From Pseudomonas sp. MH9.2 (GTDB lineage: Bacteria; Pseudomonadota; Gammaproteobacteria; Pseudomonadales; Pseudomonadaceae), in the NCBI RefSeq assembly GCF_034353875.1, contig NZ_CP133784.1, positions 5,520,025 through 5,584,024 of the forward strand: a stretch of DNA of 64,000 bases, given 5' to 3'. Below, piece by piece: positions 28,272-36,832 of this stretch. Position 1 is the first letter of the stretch; each line of letters starts with the position of its first letter. The notes beneath the pieces were generated by a model. That model had not been told where the DNA came from, ran no database searches, and saw only the letters and a list, made by a program, of their open reading frames with translations. The position numbers and the translations under genes were made by a program.

Positions 28272-28766
28272 ATGGACAAGTATCAGCAGAGTCAGAAGAA
28301 CAAAATTTTCAAAGAAGGCACCCATGATCCCTACCGGATGGAACATGTCAGCGGCACGGCGCTCTGCCCACAGTGCGGCGCACTCTATCAGGAAGGCAAC
28401 TGGACGTGGCATATCCCGGAAAGCACTATCGTCGGGGATGCAGAAGAGACTGTTTGCCCTGCGTGTCGGCGCATTGCAGACGACAGGCCCGCTGGCACGT
28501 TGAAGCTCTCTGGAAAATTTTTGCACGACCACCAAGAGGAGATTTTGAACCTGATCCACCACACGGAGGAGGTGGAGAAAGCCGAACACGCTCAGGAAAG
28601 AATCATTAAAGTGGTTGAAGTGGATGATACGCTCGAAGTGACTACCACAGGCATCCACCTTGCCAGCCGTATAGGTCATGCACTTAATGCAGCTTATAAA
28701 GGCAACTCTCACTACCACTACAGTGATGATGAAACCCACCTCACGGTAAATTGGGAGCGGCTATAA
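28272..28766 (+). CDS. BCAM0308 family zinc-ribbon protein
   Basis: 164 aa. An N-terminal region (KNKIFKEGTHDPYR) is followed by CPQCGALYQEGNWTW and CPACRRIADD, a CxxC...CxxC zinc ribbon at about residues 32-85, then GTLKLSGKFLHDHQEEILNLI and a C-terminal basic/aromatic part with ALNAAYKG and YSDDETHLTVNWER. The family takes its name from a gene of the Burkholderia cenocepacia low-oxygen-activated locus and is typical of such islands; the molecular function is unknown, although the ribbon resembles RNA-binding NMD3-like ribbons. The frame opens at 28227; ATG 28272 after GGGGGCAAG is preferred. Confidence 0.85.
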   Translation: MDKYQQSQKNKIFKEGTHDPYRMEHVSGTALCPQCGALYQEGNWTWHIPESTIVGDAEETVCPACRRIADDRPAGTLKLSGKFLHDHQEEILNLIHHTEEVEKAEHAQERIIKVVEVDDTLEVTTTGIHLASRIGHALNAAYKGNSHYHYSDDETHLTVNWERL

Positions 28767-28820
28767 CGTAGTCACGTGCCGACCGCCAGGGTCCAGGAGG
28801 GTCATGGCGGTCCGCCCCGT

Positions 28821-30401
28821 TTAGCTCCGACGCGCTGCACGCTCAGCCGCCAGCAGTTCCACATAGAGTTCGGCATAGGGTTCTATCGCCTTATGCCAAT
28901 TGAACGGAGCGGCCATGGCGCGGCAACGCATGGCATTGAGCAGCTCAGGATTGGCGAAGACCTTGATCGCCCGCGTCAGCGCTTCGGCGTAGCTTTCCAC
29001 GGTCGATTCTTCGAACAGAAAACCAGTCACGCCATCTTCAATGGTGTCGGCCAACCCCCCTGTTTTACGGGCCACCGGCAAGGAGCCAAAACGCTGGGCA
29101 TACATCTGGCTCAAGCCACAAGGCTCATAACGCGAAGGCATCAGCAAGAAATCGCTGCCGGCAAACATGCGTCGGGCATCCGTTTCGTTGAACCCGATGC
29201 GCACCCCGATCTGGCCCGGGAAACGCAGGGCCAGTGCGCGCATGGCATCCTCTTCCTCCGGTTCGCCGCGACCGATGATCGCAATTTGCCCGCCTTGATT
29301 GACGATATGCTCGGCAACACCGATGGTCAGGTCCAGGCCTTTCTGGAAGACCAGGCGCGATACCACAGCGAACAAAGGACCCGTGGAAGGCTCAAGCTCG
29401 AACAACTCACGTACATGGTCGGCGTTGATTTCCTTGCGCTGCCATTCGTTTGGGGCAAACCGGCAAATCAAGTGTTCATCGGTTTCCGAATCCCAACTGG
29501 CGTCGATGCCATTTGGAATCCCGCTGAGCAGTCCTTGCCTGGCCTTGCTTTGCAGAAAGCCTTCCAGACCACAGCCAAAGGCCGGCGTGGTGATTTCCTT
29601 GGCGTAAGTCGCACTCACGGTGGTGATGTGGCTGGCATAAGCCATGCCTGCCTTGATGAATGAGAGCTTGCCGTAGAACTCCATGCCGTCGGCGCCCAAC
29701 GCCTGGTCAGGAATACCCAGTTCGCGGCTGGAGCCGGTGCTGACCGTGCCTTGATACGCCAGGTTGTGGATGGTGAAGATGCTCGGTGTGGCCTGACCCC
29801 GCCAGCGCATATACGCCGGCGCCAATCCGGCAGGCCAATCGTGGGCATGCACCAGTTCCGGGCACCACTGGGTTTTTACCGCGCCAGCGGCGAAGTCGGC
29901 TGCGGCCAGGCCGAGGCGGGCAAAGCGGATATGGTTGTCAGGCCAGTCACGGCCGTTGTTATCACCGTATGGCGTGCCTTCACGTTCGTACAGTTCGGGG
30001 CAGATCAGTACGTAAATGACCAGACCGTCTTTCATGTCCATGCGCCCGATCTTACACGGTGGCAGGGCTGCATGACCGCCCAGCTCGCTGATGACATGGA
30101 TCGGGTTACCACTGTTGAGCACTTGCGGGTAGCCGGGAATCAGCACGCGTACATCGTGCAGGTGGCGCATGGCTCGCGGCAGTGCGGCAGACACATCGCC
30201 CAAACCTCCGGTTTTCACCAGATCAGCCAACTCTGAGGTCACGAACAGAACTTTTCTTCTGTGGGTCAGGGTAATACTTGGCTGTGAAGTCGGCAGTTGC
30301 AGCAGTGGAACGCTGGTCGAAGCGAAGGCCTGTGGAGCGACCTGCTCGCTGGCTGGCGGGTTAAAACGCGCTCCCTTCTGGGGGATGACGGCAACGCCCA
30401 T
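28821..30401 (-). CDS. glgA: Glycogen synthase
   Basis: 526-aa GT5 enzyme adding ADP-glucose to glycogen. The ADP-glucose site KTGGLGDVSAALPRAM, the HAHDWPAGLAPAYM segment, FTIHNLAYQG, and the C-terminal PSRYEPCGLSQMYAQRFGSLPVARKTGGLADTI with the catalytic EPCG. About 48 extra N-terminal residues precede RKVLFVTSELADLVKTGGLGD, as in other pseudomonads. AGGAAAAGATT is in front of the ATG. It stands alone here, without glgB, glgX or treS; storage carbon for survival without growth is a plausible role in this island. Confidence 0.92.
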   Translation of the reverse strand: MGVAVIPQKGARFNPPASEQVAPQAFASTSVPLLQLPTSQPSITLTHRRKVLFVTSELADLVKTGGLGDVSAALPRAMRHLHDVRVLIPGYPQVLNSGNPIHVISELGGHAALPPCKIGRMDMKDGLVIYVLICPELYEREGTPYGDNNGRDWPDNHIRFARLGLAAADFAAGAVKTQWCPELVHAHDWPAGLAPAYMRWRGQATPSIFTIHNLAYQGTVSTGSSRELGIPDQALGADGMEFYGKLSFIKAGMAYASHITTVSATYAKEITTPAFGCGLEGFLQSKARQGLLSGIPNGIDASWDSETDEHLICRFAPNEWQRKEINADHVRELFELEPSTGPLFAVVSRLVFQKGLDLTIGVAEHIVNQGGQIAIIGRGEPEEEDAMRALALRFPGQIGVRIGFNETDARRMFAGSDFLLMPSRYEPCGLSQMYAQRFGSLPVARKTGGLADTIEDGVTGFLFEESTVESYAEALTRAIKVFANPELLNAMRCRAMAAPFNWHKAIEPYAELYVELLAAERAARRS

Positions 30402-30629
30402 AATCTTTTCCTTTCACTATCAAGTCGAGGGAGCATTGATGCACTTTTGTTAATGATGCAAACGCTTGATGGTAAACAGGGCGATCAAAGGGTCTCTGTG
30501 TTCGAAAACCGTAACCGTGTGTTTTTTCAATCAAGCAGGATAAAAGAGCGTGCATTGGTTATATCGGTGGTCGGAGAAACGCACCGTTATTCCTATAGAT
30601 AATTAACAAATAATCTCATCCCTAACACC

Positions 30630-30971
30630 TCAACGAATGCTCAATACGTAATCGATCAACTGTTCGGCTTCTTCCTGACTAACAGGTGTGCGCGCATTGG
30701 CAGAGGGCATTTTTATAGATCCCCAATGGTAGGGAGCAGAGGCGGTGTCCGTGCCGGTTTGGACGACACGAACAAGCATGGGCTTGGCATTTTTAAGCCC
30801 ATGAAAACGGCGGGAAATATCGCGAAAAGATGGCCCTATCGCTTCAGTCTTCACGCTATGGCAGGCAGTGCATCCCTTGGCGTCTGCCAGCGCCGCCCCT
30901 TCAGTAGCATAGGCGGTACCGACCTGGGCGAAAATGATAATCGACGCTATGCACCATGGCTTATTGATCAT
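30630..30971 (-). CDS. Small cytochrome c, c551/c5-like, periplasmic
   Basis: 113-aa precursor with a signal peptide (MINKPWCIASIIIFAQVGTAYA) and a mature domain of about 90 residues. Heme is attached at CTACH, and the distal methionine is probably in SIKMPSANARTPVSQEEAEQLIDYVLSIR, matching class I cytochromes of the c551/c8 kind. A longer frame reaches 31163, but the ATG at 30971 follows GAGAGGGA and gives a proper signal peptide. A perfect Anr-type box lies 109 bp upstream. It probably carries electrons to a periplasmic reductase or oxidase; the partner is not in the window. Confidence 0.85.
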   Translation of the reverse strand: MINKPWCIASIIIFAQVGTAYATEGAALADAKGCTACHSVKTEAIGPSFRDISRRFHGLKNAKPMLVRVVQTGTDTASAPYHWGSIKMPSANARTPVSQEEAEQLIDYVLSIR

Positions 30972-31079
30972 GATAAATCCCTCTCTTGCGCACTCGCGCT
31001 GTGCACTACTCCCGCCTACCACTGTCATGAAAGGAGTACCCAATTGTTGGCAGATTTGCATGGGCCTGTTCTGCGGGTG

Positions 31080-31093
31080 TTGATCTAGATCAA
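31080..31093. promoter_or_regulatory. Anr/FNR-type box, perfect, divergent promoter
   Basis: TTGATCTAGATCAA is a perfect and fully palindromic site between the cytochrome c gene (minus, start 30971) and hsp20 (plus, start 31343). No -10 could be assigned with confidence. The 371-bp gap also holds a second box (31213) and two hairpins in the hsp20 leader. Confidence 0.8.
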
Positions 31094-31212
31094 TTAGCGC
31101 CCTTTGAATATTGAGACCTGTGAATCGGGGCATGTAGGTGCGCCGTCTCTGATGCGGGGTCAAGATTTTGTCCCCGTGTGGAGGTCATCCAAATTGTCCC
31201 TGAGCGCCATCT

Positions 31213-31226
31213 TTGACTTCGATCAA
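31213..31226 (+). promoter_or_regulatory. Anr/FNR-type box, one mismatch, for hsp20
   Basis: TTGACTTCGATCAA has one mismatch. It lies 117 bp before the hsp20 start. A GC-rich hairpin CGGGG...CCCCG (31155-31176) precedes it, and GGCGC-GATTGA-GCGCC (31263-31278) follows inside the probable leader. Confidence 0.6.
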
Positions 31227-31342
31227 GCGCCGTTGGCGAGTAAGGGCAACAGTACTGACTGTGGCGCGATTGAGCGCCGTTGTTCAGTGTCGAAAAATGT
31301 CTTTTCCTATCAGCGCAACAACCGTCAGAAGAGGATTTTGTC

Positions 31343-31885
31343 ATGGCTCATTCCCTAAAAAAAATGCCTGCCCAGGCCAATGAACCGAACCGGGACGTTG
31401 CGATCAGTACGAATGCATCGCATCCGTTTGAACAGCTTCGTCGTCAATTCGACCACCTGTTCCAGGACTTCAATAATCTGCCTTCGTTGCTGTCTTCGAG
31501 GCGCAGTGGATTTGACCTTGATCCGCTCTTCTCGGGCGATTTCGTCGGGCTGCAATCGCCCGCTGTCGACATTGTTGAAAACGAAAAAGATTTTGAAATC
31601 ACCGCAGAAGTACCTGGCGTGGACGAAAAAAATCTGACCGTGAAAGTCGTCAACGGCAATTTGCAGATCAAAGGCGAAAAAAGAGAGAACAAGGAAGACA
31701 AATCCGGGAGCTACCACCTGACCGAGCGCCGTTACGGTTATTTTGAACGGACCTTCAGCCTGCCCAAAGGGGTGGACGCAGATAAAATTCAGGCACGTTT
31801 CAGTAAGGGCGTGTTGACCGTCAATCTGCCGAAGAAACCCGAAGCGATGAAGCCTGAGAAAAACATCAACATTGAGCTGGACTGA
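31343..31885 (+). CDS. Small heat shock protein Hsp20 (alpha-crystallin)
   Basis: 180-aa ATP-independent holdase. N-terminal region with FEQLRRQFDHLFQDFNNLPSL, alpha-crystallin domain at about 75-165 (PAVDIVENEKDFEITAEVPGVDEKNLTVKVVNGNLQIKGEK is the first half), the conserved FSKGVLTVNLPK and a short tail. The frame opens at 31280; ATG 31343 behind AGAGGA is preferred. Followed by the second universal stress protein gene 118 bp later on the same strand with no separate box, so both probably share the 31213 promoter. Confidence 0.92.
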   Translation: MAHSLKKMPAQANEPNRDVAISTNASHPFEQLRRQFDHLFQDFNNLPSLLSSRRSGFDLDPLFSGDFVGLQSPAVDIVENEKDFEITAEVPGVDEKNLTVKVVNGNLQIKGEKRENKEDKSGSYHLTERRYGYFERTFSLPKGVDADKIQARFSKGVLTVNLPKKPEAMKPEKNINIELD

Positions 31886-32003
31886 CGTTTTTGGCGCTTG
31901 TCCATGATCTAGCCGGCGGGCGATACCTGTGCTTTTGCGGCATTGAGTATCGTCCAGCCGGTGATCCTCGACGTTAACAGGGCTCCGCCCATTGAGGTGT
32001 GAA

Positions 32004-32963
32004 ATGGCACAGCGTCAACGTCTACTGTTGATTGCGCCTTGTAAAATGACTCACAGCCCGGCGTTTGAAAGGGCTGCGGCCTTGGCCGAGGCAATGGATG
32101 CATCACTCTCCATCGTCGCTTTTGCCTATTTCGAGACGATGGAAACGTTTAATTTGTTAGACACGCAGGGACGTGAAGCAGCCCGCGAGAGCCGTCTCAA
32201 ACTATTCCATAACTGGTTGGACAGCGAAACGGCGCAGCTAAGGCACCAAGGGCTGGAGACGTCTTTCGAGGTTGTCTGGGCTCCGCGCTCGGCGCTTGAT
32301 ATATGCCGATACATCAGCGTTTCCAACGTCGATTTCGTACTCAAGGATTTGTATGCCGAGTCAGCGGTCAGGCCCTTGAGTCTTTCAGACCTGGATTGGC
32401 AGTTGTTGCGCGGAAGTCCAGCGCCGGTTCTTCTTGTGACGGATGCCAGGCACCCCCATCCTCGGAAAATTCTGGCAGCTGTCGATATTCTTCATGAAGA
32501 TCCTCATGTTCAACAGTTGAACGACTCGATCATTGAAACTGCGGGACGTCTAGCGCAAGCATGCCACGCATGTTTGCACCTGTTATCCGTGTATGACCGG
32601 TCGGTCCAGCCTTTAGCGGACATTGATGAGCCACATGTAGCGACGCCCCCCAGTTACGAGGAAGAGGAAGCGCTGTTCAACGCGCTTGCCGATAAATACG
32701 CAATCGACGAGGAACATCGGCATTTCATCGCAGGGGCGGCTGCCAATGTGATCAACACTTATGTCGCTCGGTGCAACTACGACATCTTGGTCATGGGAAC
32801 GGCGAACCATCGCCCCCTCGACATGCTATTAGGGCGTACGGCTGACATAGTTCTCGATCATCCGCCTTGTAACGTTCTTGTATTAAAGCCTTTTGCCGTG
32901 GGGCGACCGAACGACCAGGACGTGTCGGCAACAACGCCCAATACGTTGTCGATGAAAAAATAA
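32004..32963 (+). CDS. Universal stress protein 2, tandem UspA domains
   Basis: 319-aa tandem UspA protein like the one at 9505: RQRLLLIAPCKMTHSPAFERAAALAEAM at the start, LSDLDWQLLRGSPAPVLLV at the end of domain 1 and PRKILAAVDILHEDPH at the start of domain 2. The second ATP loop reads LVMGTANHRPLDMLLGRTADIV, with GRT where the ATP-binding type has GST, so nucleotide binding there may be altered. GAGGTGTGAA lies before the ATG at 32004; the upstream in-frame ATG at 31992 lacks one. Confidence 0.9.
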   Translation: MAQRQRLLLIAPCKMTHSPAFERAAALAEAMDASLSIVAFAYFETMETFNLLDTQGREAARESRLKLFHNWLDSETAQLRHQGLETSFEVVWAPRSALDICRYISVSNVDFVLKDLYAESAVRPLSLSDLDWQLLRGSPAPVLLVTDARHPHPRKILAAVDILHEDPHVQQLNDSIIETAGRLAQACHACLHLLSVYDRSVQPLADIDEPHVATPPSYEEEEALFNALADKYAIDEEHRHFIAGAAANVINTYVARCNYDILVMGTANHRPLDMLLGRTADIVLDHPPCNVLVLKPFAVGRPNDQDVSATTPNTLSMKK

Positions 32964-33000
32964 GGGCTGCTAAATGAGGCCTCGCAGGCGTTGGCCTGAC

Positions 33001-33014
33001 TTGATTTAAATCAA
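33001..33014 (+). promoter_or_regulatory. Anr/FNR-type box, perfect
   Basis: TTGATTTAAATCAA is a perfect, fully palindromic site 63 bp before the flippase/P-type ATPase fusion gene. GAGAAT at 33036-33041 is centred 31 bp from the box centre, matching class II activation. Confidence 0.8.
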
Positions 33015-33076
33015 GCGACAGCGATGGCATTCACTGAGAATTCAGCCAGTTTTCCCAAACTGGCCGGGAGTTCCTT

Positions 33077-36000
33077 ATGTCGTTCGAATCGCCTATCCCG
33101 AACGACCCGCTTCAATCTTCGCTCGACATCGACCCGCGAGTGACCTCATCCCTGCTGTGGGTGTCCTGGCTGGTGGGCACTGCGATGCTCGCCGCTGTGA
33201 TCGCTGTCGCCTTGCACCTGAGCGATGTCGAGGCATTTGGCACGTTGTTGGAGCGGGCAGAACCTCTATGGTTGATTGTGGCCATCGTGTTGCAAGCGCT
33301 GACGTACCTGGCTCAAGGGCAGGTCTTCCGGGGCGTGTTAAAAGCAGGGCACGCACAGCTGTCTTTGTGGGATTCAAGCAAGCTCAGTCTGATGAAGTTG
33401 TTTGTCGATCAGGCGCTACCCTCTTCGGGTATCAGCGGAGCTTTTGCGGTCATCGCTTTCCTCATTAAAAAAGGGGTCGCCCGGCCATTGGCACTGGCTT
33501 GTCTGGTCCTTGACCTTTCCGCCTATTTTTTTGCGTATGTGCTGACCGTCGGGGTCGCACTGTTCATCGTCATGCTGCAAGGACATGCCACGACGTCCCT
33601 CATTGCGACCTGCCTGGTATTCGCTGCGGTGAGTCTGGCAGCCGCGATTATTGTACCGCGCCTTTCTGGCCATTCAGAGCTGCAGCGGCGCTTCTCTGTG
33701 AAGCACCATGCACTGGTAGGTAAAGGACTGGCCTTGTTGACGGGGGCCGACAGCCAACTGGTGCGCAACCGTTCTTTGTTGTGGCGCACCACGTTTTTAG
33801 AGTTGGTCATCATCCTGCTCGACTGTTTGACGCTGTGGGTGCTGGTGCGTTCGTTGGGGGTGTCCGCACAGCTGCCTGGGTTGTTCGCCGGGTTCATGCT
33901 GGCCAGCGTACTTCGCAGTGTTGGAATTGTGCCGGGCGGGCTAGGGGCGTTCGAAGCGGCCGCAGTGGTCACGTTGCATTGGATTGGCATCGAGATTCCG
34001 GTTGCGCTGTCTGCCACCTTGTTGTTCCGCGGGCTGACCTTCTGGTTGCCCATGCTGCCGGGCATGTGGCTGGCGCGCAGTGGGCTGGGAACCCCCTCCA
34101 TCAAGGGGGATGTGCCCATCAGCGAGGTCTGGTGGCAGACACCTGCTGAAGAGCTGCTCCGCTCATTTGGAAGTTCTGTTGAAGGACTGAGCAGTGAGCA
34201 GGCAAAAGCGCGTCTGCGACCTGCCGCGCCGGTGGGGCGGAGTCGACCGCATGGTCTGCTCAGGCTGACGATAGAGCAGATGCGTAGCCCGCTGGTCATC
34301 ATTCTGATCGTGGGTGCTTTGGTGGCGCTGTTAGTCGGGGACTGGATCAACGCGGCCATTGTGTTGTTGATCGTGCTGATCAGCGCCTTGCTGAGTGCCT
34401 GGTATGAAAATCGCGCGAGCACGGCAGTCGAGCAGTTACGTCGGAAAATCGCTACGCTCGCCGTCGTTCGTCGTGCAGGCAAGATTCTGCAAGTTCCTGC
34501 GTCTGACGTCGTCCCCGGTGATATTTTTTTGCTCAGCGCGGGCAGTCTGATTGCCGCTGACGGCCGAGTGTTGAGTGCGCGCGATTGCTTCATCAGTCAG
34601 AGTCTGCTCACCGGCGAGACGTACCCTGTAGAAAAACTGCCGGGAGACGTTCCTGCGGAGGCGTCTCTGATTCAACGCAGCAACTGCGTATTCATGGGCA
34701 CCTCCGTTCGCAGTGGAACTGCCGAGGTACTTGCCACCCGTTACGGCGATGAGAGCGAGTTCGGTCAGATTGCCAAATCGCTGTCGTTGCGGCCACCGGA
34801 AACCGAATTCGAACGTGGTCTGCGGCATTTTGGCGGACTGCTGCTGCGCGTCATGCTGGTCATCACGTTCCTTGTTTTCGGTATCAATATTCTGTTGCAT
34901 CGACCGACTCTCGACACACTGCTATTTGCCATCGCCTTGTCCGTCGGTTTATCGCCAGAGCTGCTACCTGCCATCCTGAGCCTCACCTTGGCCAAAGGTG
35001 CGCAGCGTATGGCCGCCCGTGGCGTCATCGTGCGCCATCTCAGCGCTATCGAAAATCTGGGGGCGATGGACATCTTGTGTACTGACAAGACCGGAACCTT
35101 GACGCGCGGTGTGGTTGCGCTGAATGCCGCAGTGAATGTCGAGGGTGAGGAGGAGGTCAATGTTCTGCAATTAGCCCTGTTCAACGCGCATTTCCAGACA
35201 GGGATGAGTAACGCGATGGACGATGCCATCACAACCAAGGCGCAGGCCAGTGCTGTCGACGTCGGCCACGTCAGCAAGCTCGATGAGATTCCATACGATT
35301 TTGGGCGCAAGCGTCTGAGTGTGGTGGTTGCCGGCAGCGTGGAAGCCCCCATCCTGCTAGTGACCAAAGGAGCGGTCGAAAACGTCCTGGAGGTCTGTAC
35401 TCATCTTTGTTGCGGTAACGGTACGCAGGTTCTGGATGAAACGGCGTTGGCGGCGATCCGTAAACGGTTTGCTGCGTGGAGTGAGCAAGGATTTCGCGTG
35501 CTTGGAATAGCCACTCGTTCGCTGCCTGCACAGGCTCGATACAGCCGTAACGAGGAAGTGGACCTGACCTTCCGCGGCTTTCTGTTGTTTTTCGATCCTC
35601 CCGAACCGGGAGTAAAGGCCACGATGGCCGCGCTGGCAAAGCTGGGTGTTCAGGTCAAGATCATCAGTGGTGACAGTCATCTGGTTGCCCGCTATGTCGC
35701 CTCTGCCGTAGGGCTCAATGCGCAACGGATCATCACCGGTTCTGAGTTGGCGCTGTTGAAAGACGAGGTGCTGATGCACCTGGCGCCGACAGTTACGCTA
35801 TTTGCCGAGGTCGATCCCAATCAAAAAGAGCGAATTATTCGTGCCCTGCAGAAGACCGGTCATGTGGTAGGTTTTCTCGGTGATGGAATAAACGACGCAC
35901 CTGCACTGCAGGCGGCCGACATTGGGATTTCTGTGCAGAACGCTGCTGATGTTGCAAAGCAGGCCGCTGATTTTGTCTTGCTTGAGCATGACCTGAATGT

Positions 36001-36673
36001 GTTGCGCGAAGGCATTGATGAAGGTCGCCACACGTTTGCCAATACACTGAAGTACATTTTCATCGTGTCCAGTGCGAACTTCGGAAACATGATCAGCATG
36101 GCGCTGGCTTCATTGTTCCTGCCCTTTCTACCTCTGCTCGCGAAGCAAATTTTGCTGAACAATTTTCTGTCTGACATTCCAGCGTTGGGCATCGCCAGCG
36201 ATAACGTCGATCGAGAGTGGGAACAGACGCCTCATCGCTGGAACCTCGCTGAAGTCCGCAACTTCATGGTGGTATTCGGACTCGTCAGCTCACTCTTCGA
36301 TGTCTTCACCTTTGGTGCGTTGTATTGGCTGGTAGGTATTGCGCCAGATCTGTTTCGCAGCGGCTGGTTTGTCGAATCATTACTGACTCAGTTGTTGACC
36401 ATTTTCATCGTTCGCACGTACAAACCTTTCCATAAAAGTCATCCGGGTCGAATGCTTCTGGTCAGCGCATCCGTGATCGGGGCTCTGACCGTTTTACTGC
36501 CCTACAGCCCCGCTGCCGCGTGGTTTGGACTTGTCCCTTTACCGCTTGGCCTGCTCGCCGTGGTGCTGTCCATCAGCCTGCTTTACGTGGCAGCCGCCGA
36601 ATGGGTAAAGCGGGGGTTCTATCGAAAGCGACCTATCAAACCGAGGCCACTTCGTCGCCGTGGCGACTCTTGA
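33077..36673 (+). CDS. Fusion of LPG-synthase-type membrane flippase domain and Mg-type P-type ATPase
   Basis: 1198-aa integral membrane protein. Residues 20-345 match the LPG_synthase_TM/UPF0104 domain: FVDQALPSSGISGAFAVIAFL and SVGIVPGGLGAFEAA are its hallmarks. Residues 350-1170 are a MgtA-like P-type ATPase: cation-ATPase N-terminus, TGETYPVEK, the phosphorylation loop ILCTDKTGTLTRG (Asp 670), ISGDSHLVARYV and GDGINDAPALQAADIGISV, then NNFLSDIPALGIASDNVDREWEQ typical of MgtA. No stop or frameshift is seen between the parts, and the linker (about 335-400) is ordinary. The transported ion is likely Mg2+; how the lipid domain contributes is unknown. Confidence 0.88.
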   Translation: MSFESPIPNDPLQSSLDIDPRVTSSLLWVSWLVGTAMLAAVIAVALHLSDVEAFGTLLERAEPLWLIVAIVLQALTYLAQGQVFRGVLKAGHAQLSLWDSSKLSLMKLFVDQALPSSGISGAFAVIAFLIKKGVARPLALACLVLDLSAYFFAYVLTVGVALFIVMLQGHATTSLIATCLVFAAVSLAAAIIVPRLSGHSELQRRFSVKHHALVGKGLALLTGADSQLVRNRSLLWRTTFLELVIILLDCLTLWVLVRSLGVSAQLPGLFAGFMLASVLRSVGIVPGGLGAFEAAAVVTLHWIGIEIPVALSATLLFRGLTFWLPMLPGMWLARSGLGTPSIKGDVPISEVWWQTPAEELLRSFGSSVEGLSSEQAKARLRPAAPVGRSRPHGLLRLTIEQMRSPLVIILIVGALVALLVGDWINAAIVLLIVLISALLSAWYENRASTAVEQLRRKIATLAVVRRAGKILQVPASDVVPGDIFLLSAGSLIAADGRVLSARDCFISQSLLTGETYPVEKLPGDVPAEASLIQRSNCVFMGTSVRSGTAEVLATRYGDESEFGQIAKSLSLRPPETEFERGLRHFGGLLLRVMLVITFLVFGINILLHRPTLDTLLFAIALSVGLSPELLPAILSLTLAKGAQRMAARGVIVRHLSAIENLGAMDILCTDKTGTLTRGVVALNAAVNVEGEEEVNVLQLALFNAHFQTGMSNAMDDAITTKAQASAVDVGHVSKLDEIPYDFGRKRLSVVVAGSVEAPILLVTKGAVENVLEVCTHLCCGNGTQVLDETALAAIRKRFAAWSEQGFRVLGIATRSLPAQARYSRNEEVDLTFRGFLLFFDPPEPGVKATMAALAKLGVQVKIISGDSHLVARYVASAVGLNAQRIITGSELALLKDEVLMHLAPTVTLFAEVDPNQKERIIRALQKTGHVVGFLGDGINDAPALQAADIGISVQNAADVAKQAADFVLLEHDLNVLREGIDEGRHTFANTLKYIFIVSSANFGNMISMALASLFLPFLPLLAKQILLNNFLSDIPALGIASDNVDREWEQTPHRWNLAEVRNFMVVFGLVSSLFDVFTFGALYWLVGIAPDLFRSGWFVESLLTQLLTIFIVRTYKPFHKSHPGRMLLVSASVIGALTVLLPYSPAAAWFGLVPLPLGLLAVVLSISLLYVAAAEWVKRGFYRKRPIKPRPLRRRGDS

Positions 36674-36762
36674 AGTTGTCCGTTTGTGGCGCGGGCAGAG
36701 GCTATTTTCGGTCGGTCAGCGCAGGTGGCATGGTTCAATGTTTCGGGTCCTGATGACGACTT

Positions 36763-36776
36763 CTGATTTAAGTCAA
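36763..36776 (+). promoter_or_regulatory. Anr/FNR-type box, two mismatches
   Basis: CTGATTTAAGTCAA has two mismatches to the consensus. It is 57 bp before the third universal stress protein gene, at the same relative place as stronger boxes in front of its paralogues. Confidence 0.4.
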
Positions 36777-36832
36777 TGCCGCTCATGTCATGACGTTCAA
36801 CATTGAACCCTGCCCGAATTGCGGAGAACGCT

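Noticed and set aside
28778..28815. GACCGCC...GGCGGTC hairpin between the BCAM0308 gene and glgA
   Set aside because: Long loop and no T-run on either side; termination cannot be supported.
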